A stretch of DNA of 64,000 nt from CTSoil-075 sp042610375 (lineage in GTDB: Bacteria > Bacillota > Negativicutes > DSM-13327), in NCBI RefSeq assembly GCF_042610375.1, contig NZ_JBGJZL010000015.1, positions 1 to 64,000 on the forward strand. The letters are read 5' to 3'. The notes under the pieces were generated by a model that was given only the letters and a program-made list of their open reading frames with translations, was not told the DNA's origin and did no database searches. Below, piece by piece: positions 8,811 to 16,854 of the stretch. The position numbers were made by a program, and so were the translations under genes. Numbering within the stretch: position 1 is the first letter of the stretch; the number at the start of each line of letters is the position of its first letter.

Positions 8811-9248
8811 ATGGAGAAATATATTTTAATTATTCAATGTGATATTGCTCATAATCGATGTAGTGGGTTTGCTTGTACCCATAGTTTTTATGAGAAAAGT
8901 GGGGCATTTGAAAAGTATGGGGAGAATAGTAGATACATCTCCTTTACATGCGGTGGCTGTTGTGGTAAGAGTGTGGCAGCTAAAATTGAGCATTTTATCG
9001 GAAAATTAACGAAGAAAACTGATGTCTTAAAGGATGAAGTAGTGATTCATTTAGCTTCATGTATGGTAACGGATAATGCTCATTATGACAGGTGTCCTCA
9101 TGTGGATTTCATAAAAGGAATTCTTGCAAAAAAGGGTTTTACAACGGTTGTAGAGGGTTCATATATTAGTGGAGGAGCTTCTAGGAAAAGAGAATTAGGA
9201 ATTTATAAAGAGTATCAGGGAGGATGTTGTGAAAAGTCAAACTGTTAA
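8811..9248 (+). CDS. CGGC-domain protein (putative metal binding)
   Basis: 145 residues. The family-defining TCGGCCGKS occurs near residue 47, with further cysteines at CDIAHNRCSGFAC in the N-terminal part, ASCM, RCPH and a GGCCEKSNC tail. The number and arrangement of cysteines suggest a bound metal or Fe-S cluster, but no activity is known for the family. I place the start at 8811: GGAGGG lies about 10 bp upstream, and an in-frame ATG at 8793 overlaps that ribosome site. A 9-bp hairpin (9238-9258) overlaps the stop codon. The permease gene follows. Confidence 0.85.
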   Translation: MEKYILIIQCDIAHNRCSGFACTHSFYEKSGAFEKYGENSRYISFTCGGCCGKSVAAKIEHFIGKLTKKTDVLKDEVVIHLASCMVTDNAHYDRCPHVDFIKGILAKKGFTTVVEGSYISGGASRKRELGIYKEYQGGCCEKSNC

Positions 9249-9262
9249 AAACAGTTTGATAT

Positions 9263-9344
9263 TTGCGGATAATGTTATGTGATCATAGCTCAGTAGCTTT
9301 ATTTGAGTAGATAGTAGCAACGCTCAAGTATTTACAATCCGCAA
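9263..9344 (+). promoter_or_regulatory. Possible structured leader before the TSUP gene
   Basis: TTGCGGAT (9263-9270) is perfectly complementary to ATCCGCAA (9337-9344), closing an 82-nt segment that contains a second short pairing (TTGAG with CTCAA). The closing stem ends 1 nt before the AAGGAGG ribosome site. I recognise no known riboswitch class in it. Confidence 0.35.
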
Positions 9345-9362
9345 GAAGGAGGTTGGGATACA

Positions 9363-10103
9363 TTGGTAACGGAAGTATATGTTTTTGCAGTTCTAATTCT
9401 ATCTAGCTTTTTGCAGACCGCAACGGGTTTTGGTTATGCGATTATAACAGCACCTCTCTTAGCTTTGGTGCTGGGGCCCAAAGAAACTGTTATGCTTACC
9501 ATGCTTACAGGTCTCATTATTAGGCTTTTCATGATGAGAGCTACCAAACATGATGGGAGCTTTAAGGCGATATTCCCACTGATAACTGCAAGTATTGTCG
9601 GGGCAATTCCTGGGGCATATATTATGACCATGATCAGTAATGATGGTCTTAAATTATTTATTGGCATTGTTTTGCTGATTGCTGTGCTTGCTTTATGGAA
9701 GAATTATAAGATATCGATCAATCATCATAAGTTTACTGAAGGTATTGTAGGCGGTTTGAGTGGGTTTCTTGCTACAACAACGAGTATAAATGGTCCACCC
9801 ATTATTTTATATTATCTTAATTCCAAAGCTGAAGAAAACAAAAGTGTTTTTCGTGGAAACCTTACTCGGTACTTCTTACTGATAAATATAGCATCTATAG
9901 TGATTTCATACTTTGCAGGTACGCTAAAAATTAGAGATCTGTGGCTCCAGACATTACTGTCTATACCTGCCTTATATATTGGATTTTACTTAGGGGAGAA
10001 AGCTTTTCATCGCATAAATTCAGAAACCTTTAGGAAGGCATCGCTAGTTATGGTCTTTGTGAGCAGTATCGCGTTAATCGGTGCTGCTCTATCAAAGAAT
10101 TGA
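9363..10103 (+). CDS. TSUP/TauE-SafE family membrane permease
   Basis: 246 residues with about eight hydrophobic segments. The N-terminal repeat (ATGFGYAIITAPLLALVLGP) and its second-half counterpart (GGLSGFLATTTSINGPPIILYY) are characteristic of TauE/SafE proteins. The family moves small anions such as sulfite, sulfoacetate or other organosulfur anions; the substrate here is not deducible. Translation starts at TTG 9363, ten bases after AAGGAGG. It follows the CGGC protein by 114 bp, possibly in one transcript. Confidence 0.87.
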   Translation: MVTEVYVFAVLILSSFLQTATGFGYAIITAPLLALVLGPKETVMLTMLTGLIIRLFMMRATKHDGSFKAIFPLITASIVGAIPGAYIMTMISNDGLKLFIGIVLLIAVLALWKNYKISINHHKFTEGIVGGLSGFLATTTSINGPPIILYYLNSKAEENKSVFRGNLTRYFLLINIASIVISYFAGTLKIRDLWLQTLLSIPALYIGFYLGEKAFHRINSETFRKASLVMVFVSSIALIGAALSKN

Positions 10104-10149
10104 TCAAATCTATTCATGAATTAGTATGTTATGAGATGACAATTTCCAC

Positions 10150-10177
10150 TTGACAGATACAAAAGGAGGAGTATAAT
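10150..10177 (+). promoter_or_regulatory. Consensus promoter before the T-box
   Basis: TTGACA (10150-10155), a 16-bp spacer and TATAAT (10172-10177), both exact sigma-A consensus. Predicted transcription start is near 10184, about 55 nt before T-box stem I. Confidence 0.85.
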
Positions 10178-10235
10178 AATATATAGTTAACAAAATGAAA
10201 TGAAATTTACATATTTTTAATATTAATGTAAATGT

Positions 10236-10517
10236 GATGAGGGAGAATGTTGCAATCTTAAGATCGTTTCAGAGAGCCGGTGGTTGGTGTGAACCGGTAA
10301 CGATGGGATGCAAAGATCACTCCTGAACAGCAAAGCTGAACGATAAACGTAAGCTGCGCCGGATCAGCTCCGTAAAGGAGTGCAACCGTTATATTGCTAG
10401 GGTTGTTAGACCTGATGAGAGGTAGACCAATTGGTCTATGAAAAAGGGTGGTATCGCGAGAATTTTCTCTTGCCCCTTTGAGTCTATTCAGACTTGAAGG
10501 GCAAGAGTTTTTTTTAT
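10236..10517 (+). promoter_or_regulatory. T-box leader, tRNA-Ile specific (specifier ATC), with terminator
   Basis: Stem I carries AGAGAGCCGG and GGTTGGTGTGAACC. Its 3' side reads AAAG-ATC-ACTCCTGA, which aligns with the specifier region of characterised T-boxes, where the codon is followed by A; the specifier is ATC (10316-10318, isoleucine). The pairs TTGCA/TGCAA and ATCGTT/AACGAT support the frame. The antiterminator motif AGGGTGGTATCGCG is at 10445-10458 (T in place of the usual C in NACCGCG). A terminator with CTCTTGCCC / GGGCAAGAG and a run of eight T follows (10466-10515). Uncharged tRNA-Ile should stabilise the antiterminator and switch on the two genes downstream. Confidence 0.93.
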
Positions 10518-10578
10518 TGTAAGGTGTTGCAGCTTTTTTGCAACACAAAATAATTAAAATGATTAGGAGGTTTATTAA

Positions 10579-11553
10579 ATGATTAAGTTTTTTGAAAAGT
10601 TGGCAGCTCTGGTTTGTAAGTATATGACAGTTTGGGTGCTTCTTTTTTCCACAATTGCTTTTGTGAACCCTGCTCCGTTTAAGTTAGTTGGTCCTTATAT
10701 TTCCTATATGTTGGGTGTGATTATGTTAGGGATGGGGCTCACTATGTCCTTGAAAGATTTTCGTTTGGTTTTGACCCGCCCCAAAGATGTTTTTTATGGC
10801 GTAGCTTTTCGTTATTTGATTATGCCATTAGCTGGATTTTTTGTAGCCAAATTGTTGGGGTTGCCGCCAGCATTAGCGGCAGGAATGGTGCTGCTAGGTG
10901 CTGCTCCTAGCGGTACTGGTTCGAATGTTATGACATATATAGCGAAAGGTGATACGGCACTTTCTATAACCGTTTCCAGCGTGAATACAATGTTGGCACC
11001 TATCTTAACGCCGTATATTTTTCTGCTGTTAGCTGGATCGATGATTCCCATCAATGTGACTGCACTTCTTATTGATATCGTAAAGATTGTGTTGATCCCT
11101 GTTAGTGCTGGTGTTATTCTTCATATGGCCGCTCCGAAGCTTGTTGAAAAAATCATCAAAATTGTTCCTGCGATATCAGTCATCTTCATTATCACGATTT
11201 TGGCTTCCGTTGTTGCGCTGAATGCAGCAAAAATGGTAATGGTTGCCCTAGTACTATGCGTTGCCGTGATATTACAGAATGTTTTCGGCTTGAGTCTTGG
11301 TTACTATTCTGCGAAGGCCGTTGGGATGTCTCCCAAAAAATCGCGAGCTATTGCATTTGAGATTGGAATGGAAAACTCAGGTCTTGCTGTTGCCCTTGCT
11401 TTGGCTCATCTTGATCCGATGGCGGCCTTGCCTGCAGCTGTTGGCACTGTTTGGGAATATATCAGCGGTAGCGTACTAGCCAGCTACTGGGGAAGTCGAC
11501 CTCCAGAAGAGGAAGGTACAGAAACAGAAAGGGAAGTCGCACTGGTAGAATAA
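10579..11553 (+). CDS. BASS-family (bile acid:sodium symporter-like) transporter under T-box control
   Basis: 324 residues with about nine to ten membrane segments and a polar tail. The family motifs GMGLTMSLKDF, GAAPSGTGSNVMTYIAKGD and FEIGMENSGLAVALA are present; the last two form the sodium/substrate crossover. The subgroup with SGTGSNV includes organic-acid carriers such as pantothenate, ketopantoate or pyruvate transporters. The leader reads tRNA-Ile charging, so a branched 2-oxo or 2-hydroxy acid precursor of isoleucine is a reasonable inference, not shown. AGGAGG precedes the ATG. The LarA-like gene follows after 34 bp. Confidence 0.9.
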   Translation: MIKFFEKLAALVCKYMTVWVLLFSTIAFVNPAPFKLVGPYISYMLGVIMLGMGLTMSLKDFRLVLTRPKDVFYGVAFRYLIMPLAGFFVAKLLGLPPALAAGMVLLGAAPSGTGSNVMTYIAKGDTALSITVSSVNTMLAPILTPYIFLLLAGSMIPINVTALLIDIVKIVLIPVSAGVILHMAAPKLVEKIIKIVPAISVIFIITILASVVALNAAKMVMVALVLCVAVILQNVFGLSLGYYSAKAVGMSPKKSRAIAFEIGMENSGLAVALALAHLDPMAALPAAVGTVWEYISGSVLASYWGSRPPEEEGTETEREVALVE

Positions 11554-11587
11554 AAATGAATGTTGCAATTATAAGGGAGGATGTACT

Positions 11588-12877
11588 ATGGAAAAACAGA
11601 TTGTATTAAAGTATGGCCATGAAGAAATGCTACTTAAAATTGCCGAAAAGAATATTTTGCAAGTGATTGAGAGCAATCCAGTTACTTTTGATAAAACAGA
11701 AACTGAAATGATCCAGGCGGCCTTGGAAGAGCCAATTGGTAGTCAACGACTCTCTGAACTAGTGCAATGTGGGCAGCGAGTTTGTGTGGTCATTCCGGAT
11801 ATCACCCGCGCCTGGCAACGGACCGACCTATATCTGCCACTCGTGGTTGACGAACTAACGCGAGGCGGGGTACGAGATGAAGATATTCTCTTTATCTGCG
11901 CTCTGGGGACTCATCGTCCACAAACAGTAGCAGAGCATCGAGCGCTACTTGGACCAAAATTGGCTGATCGCTTTAAAGTCGTCGATCATGATTGTTATGA
12001 TCGAGATAATCTAGTTTATTGTGGTGAAACTTCCTTAGGCACACCAGTGTGGTTAAATAAGAAAGCGATGGAATGTGACCATCTTGTGCTGACTGGCGGT
12101 ATTGTCTATCATTTCCTCGCTGGATGGTCAGGTGGTAAAAAATATGTATTACCTGGTATTTCTTCTTATGAAACAGTCATGGCCAATCATGCTCTGTCAC
12201 TCAATCCTACAAGAGGACTAGGACCCCATCCTGATGTACGCTCTGGTAATGACGATACTAATCTGATTCATCTGGATATGCTGGAAGCCGCTAGCTTAGC
12301 TAAACCAACATTTCTTTTTAATGTCGTAACTGCTGAGGGGAGAATTGCAGGTGCAGTGGCTGGACATTATCAAGCTGCTCATGACAAGGGGCGAGAGTTA
12401 GTAGATGGGATTGATGGCGTAAAGATTCAGGAAAAAGCAGATCTAGTCATTGCTTCGGCAGGTGGCAGTCCCAAAGATGTTAACCTTTATCAATCGATTA
12501 AAACATTAATTAACGCGCGTGAGGCGACAAAACCGGGTGGTACGATGATTATTCTGACCGAAAGTCCTGAAGGACTTGGCGGTAATGCGGAAGTGCAGGA
12601 AATGATTTTGGGTTATGATACTGTTCTGGAACGGGAAGATGCCCTCAGAGCTGATTATAGTATTTCAAAATATGTAGGTTACTATTTCTGTGAATCGGCA
12701 GAAAAGTTTAATTTGATATTGGTTTCATCCTTAGATCCTCATCTCTTAGAGAAGGCTAATATTAAAATTGTCAAAACACTCGATGAAGCTCTGGCCTTAG
12801 TTTATGAAAAATGCGGAAAGGACTTGCAAACTCATATCATGCCACATGGGGCGAACACTTTGCCTAGACTTGTATAA
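11588..12877 (+). CDS. larA: LarA-like nickel-pincer 2-hydroxyacid racemase
   Basis: 429 residues. The residues used by Lactobacillus plantarum lactate racemase are all found: D71 and R74 in DITR, H109 in LGTHRP, H175 in YHFLAGW, K184/K185 in SGGKKY (attachment of the nickel pincer nucleotide), H201 in ANHALS, and GGSPKDVNLYQ near 292-302. Family members racemise lactate, malate, phenyllactate and other 2-hydroxy acids. The cofactor requires larB, larC and larE, which are not in the window. Operon position behind a tRNA-Ile T-box and a BASS transporter argues that the substrate feeds isoleucine metabolism; lactate remains possible because lutABC is 23 kb away. GGGAGG precedes the ATG. Confidence 0.85.
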   Translation: MEKQIVLKYGHEEMLLKIAEKNILQVIESNPVTFDKTETEMIQAALEEPIGSQRLSELVQCGQRVCVVIPDITRAWQRTDLYLPLVVDELTRGGVRDEDILFICALGTHRPQTVAEHRALLGPKLADRFKVVDHDCYDRDNLVYCGETSLGTPVWLNKKAMECDHLVLTGGIVYHFLAGWSGGKKYVLPGISSYETVMANHALSLNPTRGLGPHPDVRSGNDDTNLIHLDMLEAASLAKPTFLFNVVTAEGRIAGAVAGHYQAAHDKGRELVDGIDGVKIQEKADLVIASAGGSPKDVNLYQSIKTLINAREATKPGGTMIILTESPEGLGGNAEVQEMILGYDTVLEREDALRADYSISKYVGYYFCESAEKFNLILVSSLDPHLLEKANIKIVKTLDEALALVYEKCGKDLQTHIMPHGANTLPRLV

Positions 12878-12919
12878 AAAAGATAAATTTAAACATAAGA
12901 TGAGAGACAAACTCAACCT

Positions 12920-12960
12920 TAGAGAAGGGCAGATTGATTTTTTCAACCTGTCCTTCTCTA
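12920..12960 (+). terminator. Hairpin after the LarA-like gene
   Basis: A 13-bp stem (TAGAGAAGGGCAG / CTGTCCTTCTCTA, one G-T pair) whose loop can add TTGA/TCAA. There is no clear U-run, so termination is likely but may be inefficient. Confidence 0.6.
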
Positions 12961-13103
12961 TCTATATGCATTGTTCTAATTCTGCTGAAAGTAATATCTC
13001 TAACTGCAAAAAATGGAAGTTTGAACTTATGATAGTAAAAATGAAGGGAAAAAAGTAATTGATAAAGAAATGCTTATAGAAATAAAGAGGATGGAGTTGC
13101 AGT

Positions 13104-13985
13104 ATGATATGGTCAGAGATGTTAGCGTGGGTAACTGTTTTATGTTATAGTTTTTTATATATCGCGGTGCTTTTTTTGTGGATACCTTATAAAAAAAGAA
13201 TTCCAGTATGGAGCATAGCGTTTATTATTGCTTGTTTTTTCGCATTGATGAGCAATCAAATTGAGTCTTATGCTGTTTTCACAATTATTATCATAGGGTA
13301 TGCCTTGCATTATAGGGAAAAAAAGTATGCTCATCCTGCAGGGCGTATGATTGCAGGAATCATAGTCCTTTTTTGGGCTTATGGATTGGGCGCACACGTA
13401 ATTCCTTATTTTCATAATCTGAAAGTATTGTCCAATGTATATATTAGTCAAGACGGTACTCCATTTACGTTATATCTAAATTTTGATAAAACGATTGTGG
13501 GATTGTTTATTTTGGGGTTAACTCAAAGGTTGCTATCGAATAAAGAGGAATGGATTGCTATGTTTAAGCAAACCATCCCTAAGACTGTGCTCTTTATTTT
13601 CATTCTTGTTTTTCTAGCGCTAATTGCAGGTGAGGTCCATTTTGATCCCAAGCTGCCAGAGTGTTTACCCATTTGGCTAATCACAAACTTACTTTTTGTG
13701 TGTGTGGCGGAGGAAGGGTTCTTTCGCGGATTTATTCAAAAAAATCTTGCTGAACTTTTCAGAAATTTTGCATGGGGAAATTTGATTGCACTTATTATTG
13801 CATCGTTGCTTTTTGGTTTTGCTCACTATGCTGGAGGAATTGCCTATAGTATATGGGGGACTATTGCTGGACTTGGATACGGATGGATTTATCAGAAGAC
13901 CAACCGAATTGAGTCGAGTATATTGGCCCATTTTAGTTTGAATATAGTTCATTTTTTATTATTTACATATCCTGCAATAGCCTAA
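13104..13985 (+). CDS. CPBP-family intramembrane metalloprotease (CAAX/Abi)
   Basis: 293 residues with eight or so membrane segments. The three family motifs are present in the C-terminal half: EEGFFRGF (EExxxR, about 200), FGFAHY (about 236) and HFSLN (about 278). These glutamates and histidines form the zinc-dependent active site in the Rce1-like fold. Bacterial members act in prenyl-protein processing, bacteriocin self-immunity or unknown membrane proteolysis. Context gives no substrate. GAGGATGGAG precedes the ATG at 13104. Confidence 0.88.
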   Translation: MIWSEMLAWVTVLCYSFLYIAVLFLWIPYKKRIPVWSIAFIIACFFALMSNQIESYAVFTIIIIGYALHYREKKYAHPAGRMIAGIIVLFWAYGLGAHVIPYFHNLKVLSNVYISQDGTPFTLYLNFDKTIVGLFILGLTQRLLSNKEEWIAMFKQTIPKTVLFIFILVFLALIAGEVHFDPKLPECLPIWLITNLLFVCVAEEGFFRGFIQKNLAELFRNFAWGNLIALIIASLLFGFAHYAGGIAYSIWGTIAGLGYGWIYQKTNRIESSILAHFSLNIVHFLLFTYPAIA

Positions 13986-14146
13986 GGGCAGAGAGTGGGG
14001 ACGTTAATGTAAGACAATCCAGCCCCTTAGCGAAATAGATATAGAAGAATGGACTTGTTTGATGAAGATTCATTAGGTAATAATATTGAGGATCAATTGA
14101 CAGTGTGAGATGCTTTATCTATTGATAAATCCGTAGGAGGTTGATG

Positions 14147-14935
14147 ATGCTATTTTTTATTGGGCAAATCTTTCCCTATCTTTCAGCGGGAATTTTCTTA
14201 GTGGGCATGATTTGGCGAGTTTGGATATGGTTTAGAGTGCCTGTCCCTTTTCAACTTACATTGTCTCCAGCACCAACAACTACGAAGGGACGAGTTTTGA
14301 CCATTGGCAAGGAACTATTGCTGTTTAGAAATTTATGGCGTAGTGATCGATTCTTGTGGTTATGGGCATGGTTGATGCATGTCACATTAGGGATGGTGAT
14401 TGTAGGACATGTCGTTGGTATCAGTTCTCTGGGGCTTCAATTTACGCCGTTAGGGATTACGGCGACACAAAGTAAAGGACTTTCCACTATATTGGCTACT
14501 AGTACTGGAATGCTGCTATTGGCTGCATTAGTGATGTTGCTGTATCGGCGTATTGTAATTTGGGAAGTCAAAAGGTTAAGCAACCCAATAGAATATTTTG
14601 ATTTGCTTTTGATTCTTGCAGTTGTAATTAGTGGGCTTTATATGAGAGTGATTTTATCAGAAATGGATTTAGTAGTTATTCGTATATATATGGAGGGGAT
14701 TCTTTCCTTTCAAAGCAGCCCAATACCTCATGACTGGACTTTTATTGGTCATTTTTTCTTGGCAAATACGCTACTGATCTATATACCATTTTCTAAATTG
14801 GTACATTTTGTTGGAGGGGTTGTTAATCAGTCAATGATGGTTGCAGCGGTACCGGTCTATCCTTCTCCACATAAATCCAATCCAGATACTACTTCAGCTA
14901 AAGTAAGCTTATGGGAAGGAAGGGATTTGCAGTGA
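14147..14935 (+). CDS. DsrM/NarI-like membrane cytochrome b subunit
   Basis: About 262 residues with six hydrophobic segments. Paired histidines in WLMHVTLG, VGHVVG, IGHFF and KLVHF fit two haems b, as in NarI, HmcE and DsrM. The role would be quinol oxidation or reduction at the membrane for the Fe-S partner encoded next. In-frame starts are TTG 14141, ATG 14144 and ATG 14147; TAGGAGG at 14134-14140 favours 14147. The stop codon overlaps the likely GTG start of the next gene, so the two are translationally coupled. Confidence 0.85.
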   Translation: MLFFIGQIFPYLSAGIFLVGMIWRVWIWFRVPVPFQLTLSPAPTTTKGRVLTIGKELLLFRNLWRSDRFLWLWAWLMHVTLGMVIVGHVVGISSLGLQFTPLGITATQSKGLSTILATSTGMLLLAALVMLLYRRIVIWEVKRLSNPIEYFDLLLILAVVISGLYMRVILSEMDLVVIRIYMEGILSFQSSPIPHDWTFIGHFFLANTLLIYIPFSKLVHFVGGVVNQSMMVAAVPVYPSPHKSNPDTTSAKVSLWEGRDLQ

Positions 14936-16272
14936 AAACTCCGATGCACATGGCAAAAGAAAAAGATACAGCTACCATTGGCTTTCCCTACGTTCTAGAA
15001 AAAGATCAGCAGGCCGTAGCCTTAAAGAAAATGCAAGAACTTCAATCATCCATGCGTTCTTTAGTGGTTATGTTAGAAAATTGTACAAAGTGCGGTAATT
15101 GCGCTAAACAATGCCACAGTTATTTAGGGACTGAAGATTATTATAATATTCCTGCCGCTCGTGCCGAATTAATGGGGGGAATTTATAAACGGTATTTTAC
15201 TTGGATGGGGCGTACTTTTGCTCAGCTTACTGGTGCAGGAGACTTTGATACTGAGACATTGAGTAAATGGTTGACCTATTTTTATCAGTGTAATTTGTGC
15301 CGACGATGTGCTAGATTTTGTCCCTTTGGTATTGATACGGCTGAGGTAACCATTGCAGCACGACATATTTTATCAGAACTTGGTATTATGCCAAAGTTTA
15401 TACAAGGAATTGTGGCCAATCTAAAGAAAACTGGTAATAATATGGGTCTTCCTAAAGCTGCAATACTGGATTGTGCCGAGTTTTTGGAAGCAGAAATGTT
15501 AGAAGAGACTGGACTAGAGATTAAAATCCCTCTCGATAAACCTAATTCAGATATATTATATATTCCTTCATCTACAGATTTTTTTGTGAACAGCGATACA
15601 ATGATTGGTGTAGCTAAATTATTTTATCATTTGGGCGTTAATTGGACTCTTTCATCAGAGATATTGGAGGCGGCAAATTTCGGGTTATTATTTAATCTAA
15701 ATGTGATGCGCGATCATAATCAACGTCTGAAAAAAGTAGCAAATCAGGTAGGAGCAAAGTTAGTCATTCAGGGAGAATGCGGTCATGGTTGGCGAGCAGC
15801 AAAAATGTATACAGAGGGCAGTAGTGGGCCAGTTTCTTTTGGATTGATTCATATTTTAGATTACTGTGCTCAACATCTTGATCAATTGCCCCTTCAAAAG
15901 TTACCAATGCGGGTTACTCTTCATGATCCTTGCAATTATGCCCGGGCGGGTGAGATTATTGAACAACCGCGTGCTATTTTAAGAGTCTGTGTAGCAGAGT
16001 TTGTAGAAATGACTCCCGCTAGAGAGGATAATTTCTGTTGTGGTGGGGGTTCAGGAATTTTGATGGATGAAATGATGGACATACGTATGAAACTTGGTAA
16101 AAAGAAAGCAGAGCAGATTCGGGCATTAGGGAAACTTGATTACGTCATAGCGCCTTGCGCTAGCTGTAAAGCGCAAATTCCACAACTGCTAAAATACTAT
16201 GGTATGAATGAGTTATCCACGAGTGGTGTCATGGACTTGGTAGGGAAGGCGATAATACTTCAGAAGAAGTAA
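14932..16272 (+). CDS. DsrK/HdrD-like iron-sulfur protein
   Basis: About 446 residues. Two ferredoxin-type clusters are bound by CTKCGNCAKQC and CNLCRRCARFC. Two CCG-type domains follow: the first is reduced (GECGHGW), the second is full (HDPCNYA, FCCGGGSG, CASCKAQ) and would hold the noncubane cluster of heterodisulfide-reductase-like enzymes. With the preceding cytochrome it forms a DsrMK-type complex that exchanges electrons between menaquinone and a protein disulfide. An ATG at 14911 is in frame, but GGAAGGGA six bases before GTG 14932, and the GTGA overlap with the previous stop, favour 14932. Confidence 0.88.
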   Translation: MKTPMHMAKEKDTATIGFPYVLEKDQQAVALKKMQELQSSMRSLVVMLENCTKCGNCAKQCHSYLGTEDYYNIPAARAELMGGIYKRYFTWMGRTFAQLTGAGDFDTETLSKWLTYFYQCNLCRRCARFCPFGIDTAEVTIAARHILSELGIMPKFIQGIVANLKKTGNNMGLPKAAILDCAEFLEAEMLEETGLEIKIPLDKPNSDILYIPSSTDFFVNSDTMIGVAKLFYHLGVNWTLSSEILEAANFGLLFNLNVMRDHNQRLKKVANQVGAKLVIQGECGHGWRAAKMYTEGSSGPVSFGLIHILDYCAQHLDQLPLQKLPMRVTLHDPCNYARAGEIIEQPRAILRVCVAEFVEMTPAREDNFCCGGGSGILMDEMMDIRMKLGKKKAEQIRALGKLDYVIAPCASCKAQIPQLLKYYGMNELSTSGVMDLVGKAIILQKK

Positions 16273-16297
16273 GCTATAGAATGGGAGGAGCTATATT

Positions 16298-16606
16298 ATG
16301 ATAATGAATGGCAAAGAAATTGAACTGGATGAGGATGGTTTTTTGCTCAATCCAGAAGATTGGGACGAAGGCGTCGTAGAATATTTTGCTAAACAAGAAA
16401 ATGTAAGTGAGTTGACGGACAAACACTGGGAAGTTATTCATTATTTGCGGGATTATTTTAAGCAGTTCGGCATTGCGCCGATGGTGCGAAAACTCTGTAA
16501 AGGATCAGGAATGACCTTAAAAGAAATTTATGAACTATTTCCAACAGGACCAGCAAAAGGTGCTTGTAAATTAGCAGGATTGCCTAAGCCGACGGGCTGT
16601 ATATAA
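16298..16606 (+). CDS. dsrC: DsrC-family sulfur-carrier protein with both cysteines
   Basis: 102 residues, typical DsrC length. The C-terminal arm is KGACKLAGLPKPTGCI, giving two cysteines separated by ten residues, the second penultimate. This Cys-X10-Cys pair distinguishes redox DsrC from TusE, which keeps only the last cysteine. In sulfite reducers DsrC leaves the reductase as a trisulfide that DsrMK reduces. Here the neighbours are exactly DsrM- and DsrK-like, 25 bp upstream, but no dsrAB is in the window. GGGAGG precedes the ATG. Confidence 0.92.
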   Translation: MIMNGKEIELDEDGFLLNPEDWDEGVVEYFAKQENVSELTDKHWEVIHYLRDYFKQFGIAPMVRKLCKGSGMTLKEIYELFPTGPAKGACKLAGLPKPTGCI

Positions 16607-16854
16607 TGAATTGAGATTGCTTCTATAGGAGTTAAAAAGGGTCTTCTGCATGTATAGCGAAACTCTATATTTTATGTTGTTCTTCTAAAATAGAAGTCTT
16701 ATTACATTGTTTATCTTATAGTGAGATTTGTATTTGTAGAAGTCATACAAAATGAAAAGATTGAATTTTCAAATAACCATAAAGGAATTTATAGTTATTT
16801 GTCGAAATAGGATAAAGAGTATCGTGAGTCAGTATGATGGGAGGTAATTGAAAA

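Noticed and set aside
12804..13058. 84-codon frame after the LarA-like gene
   Set aside because: It begins inside larA in another frame, has no ribosome site and runs through the hairpin at 12920-12960.
14049..14108. 19-residue frame before the DsrM-like gene
   Set aside because: No ribosome site and no features; chance frame or remnant.
16607..16854. Molybdenum-cofactor riboswitch before the formate dehydrogenase gene
   Set aside because: The region is AT-rich and lacks the conserved Moco motif elements; only weak hairpins are visible.
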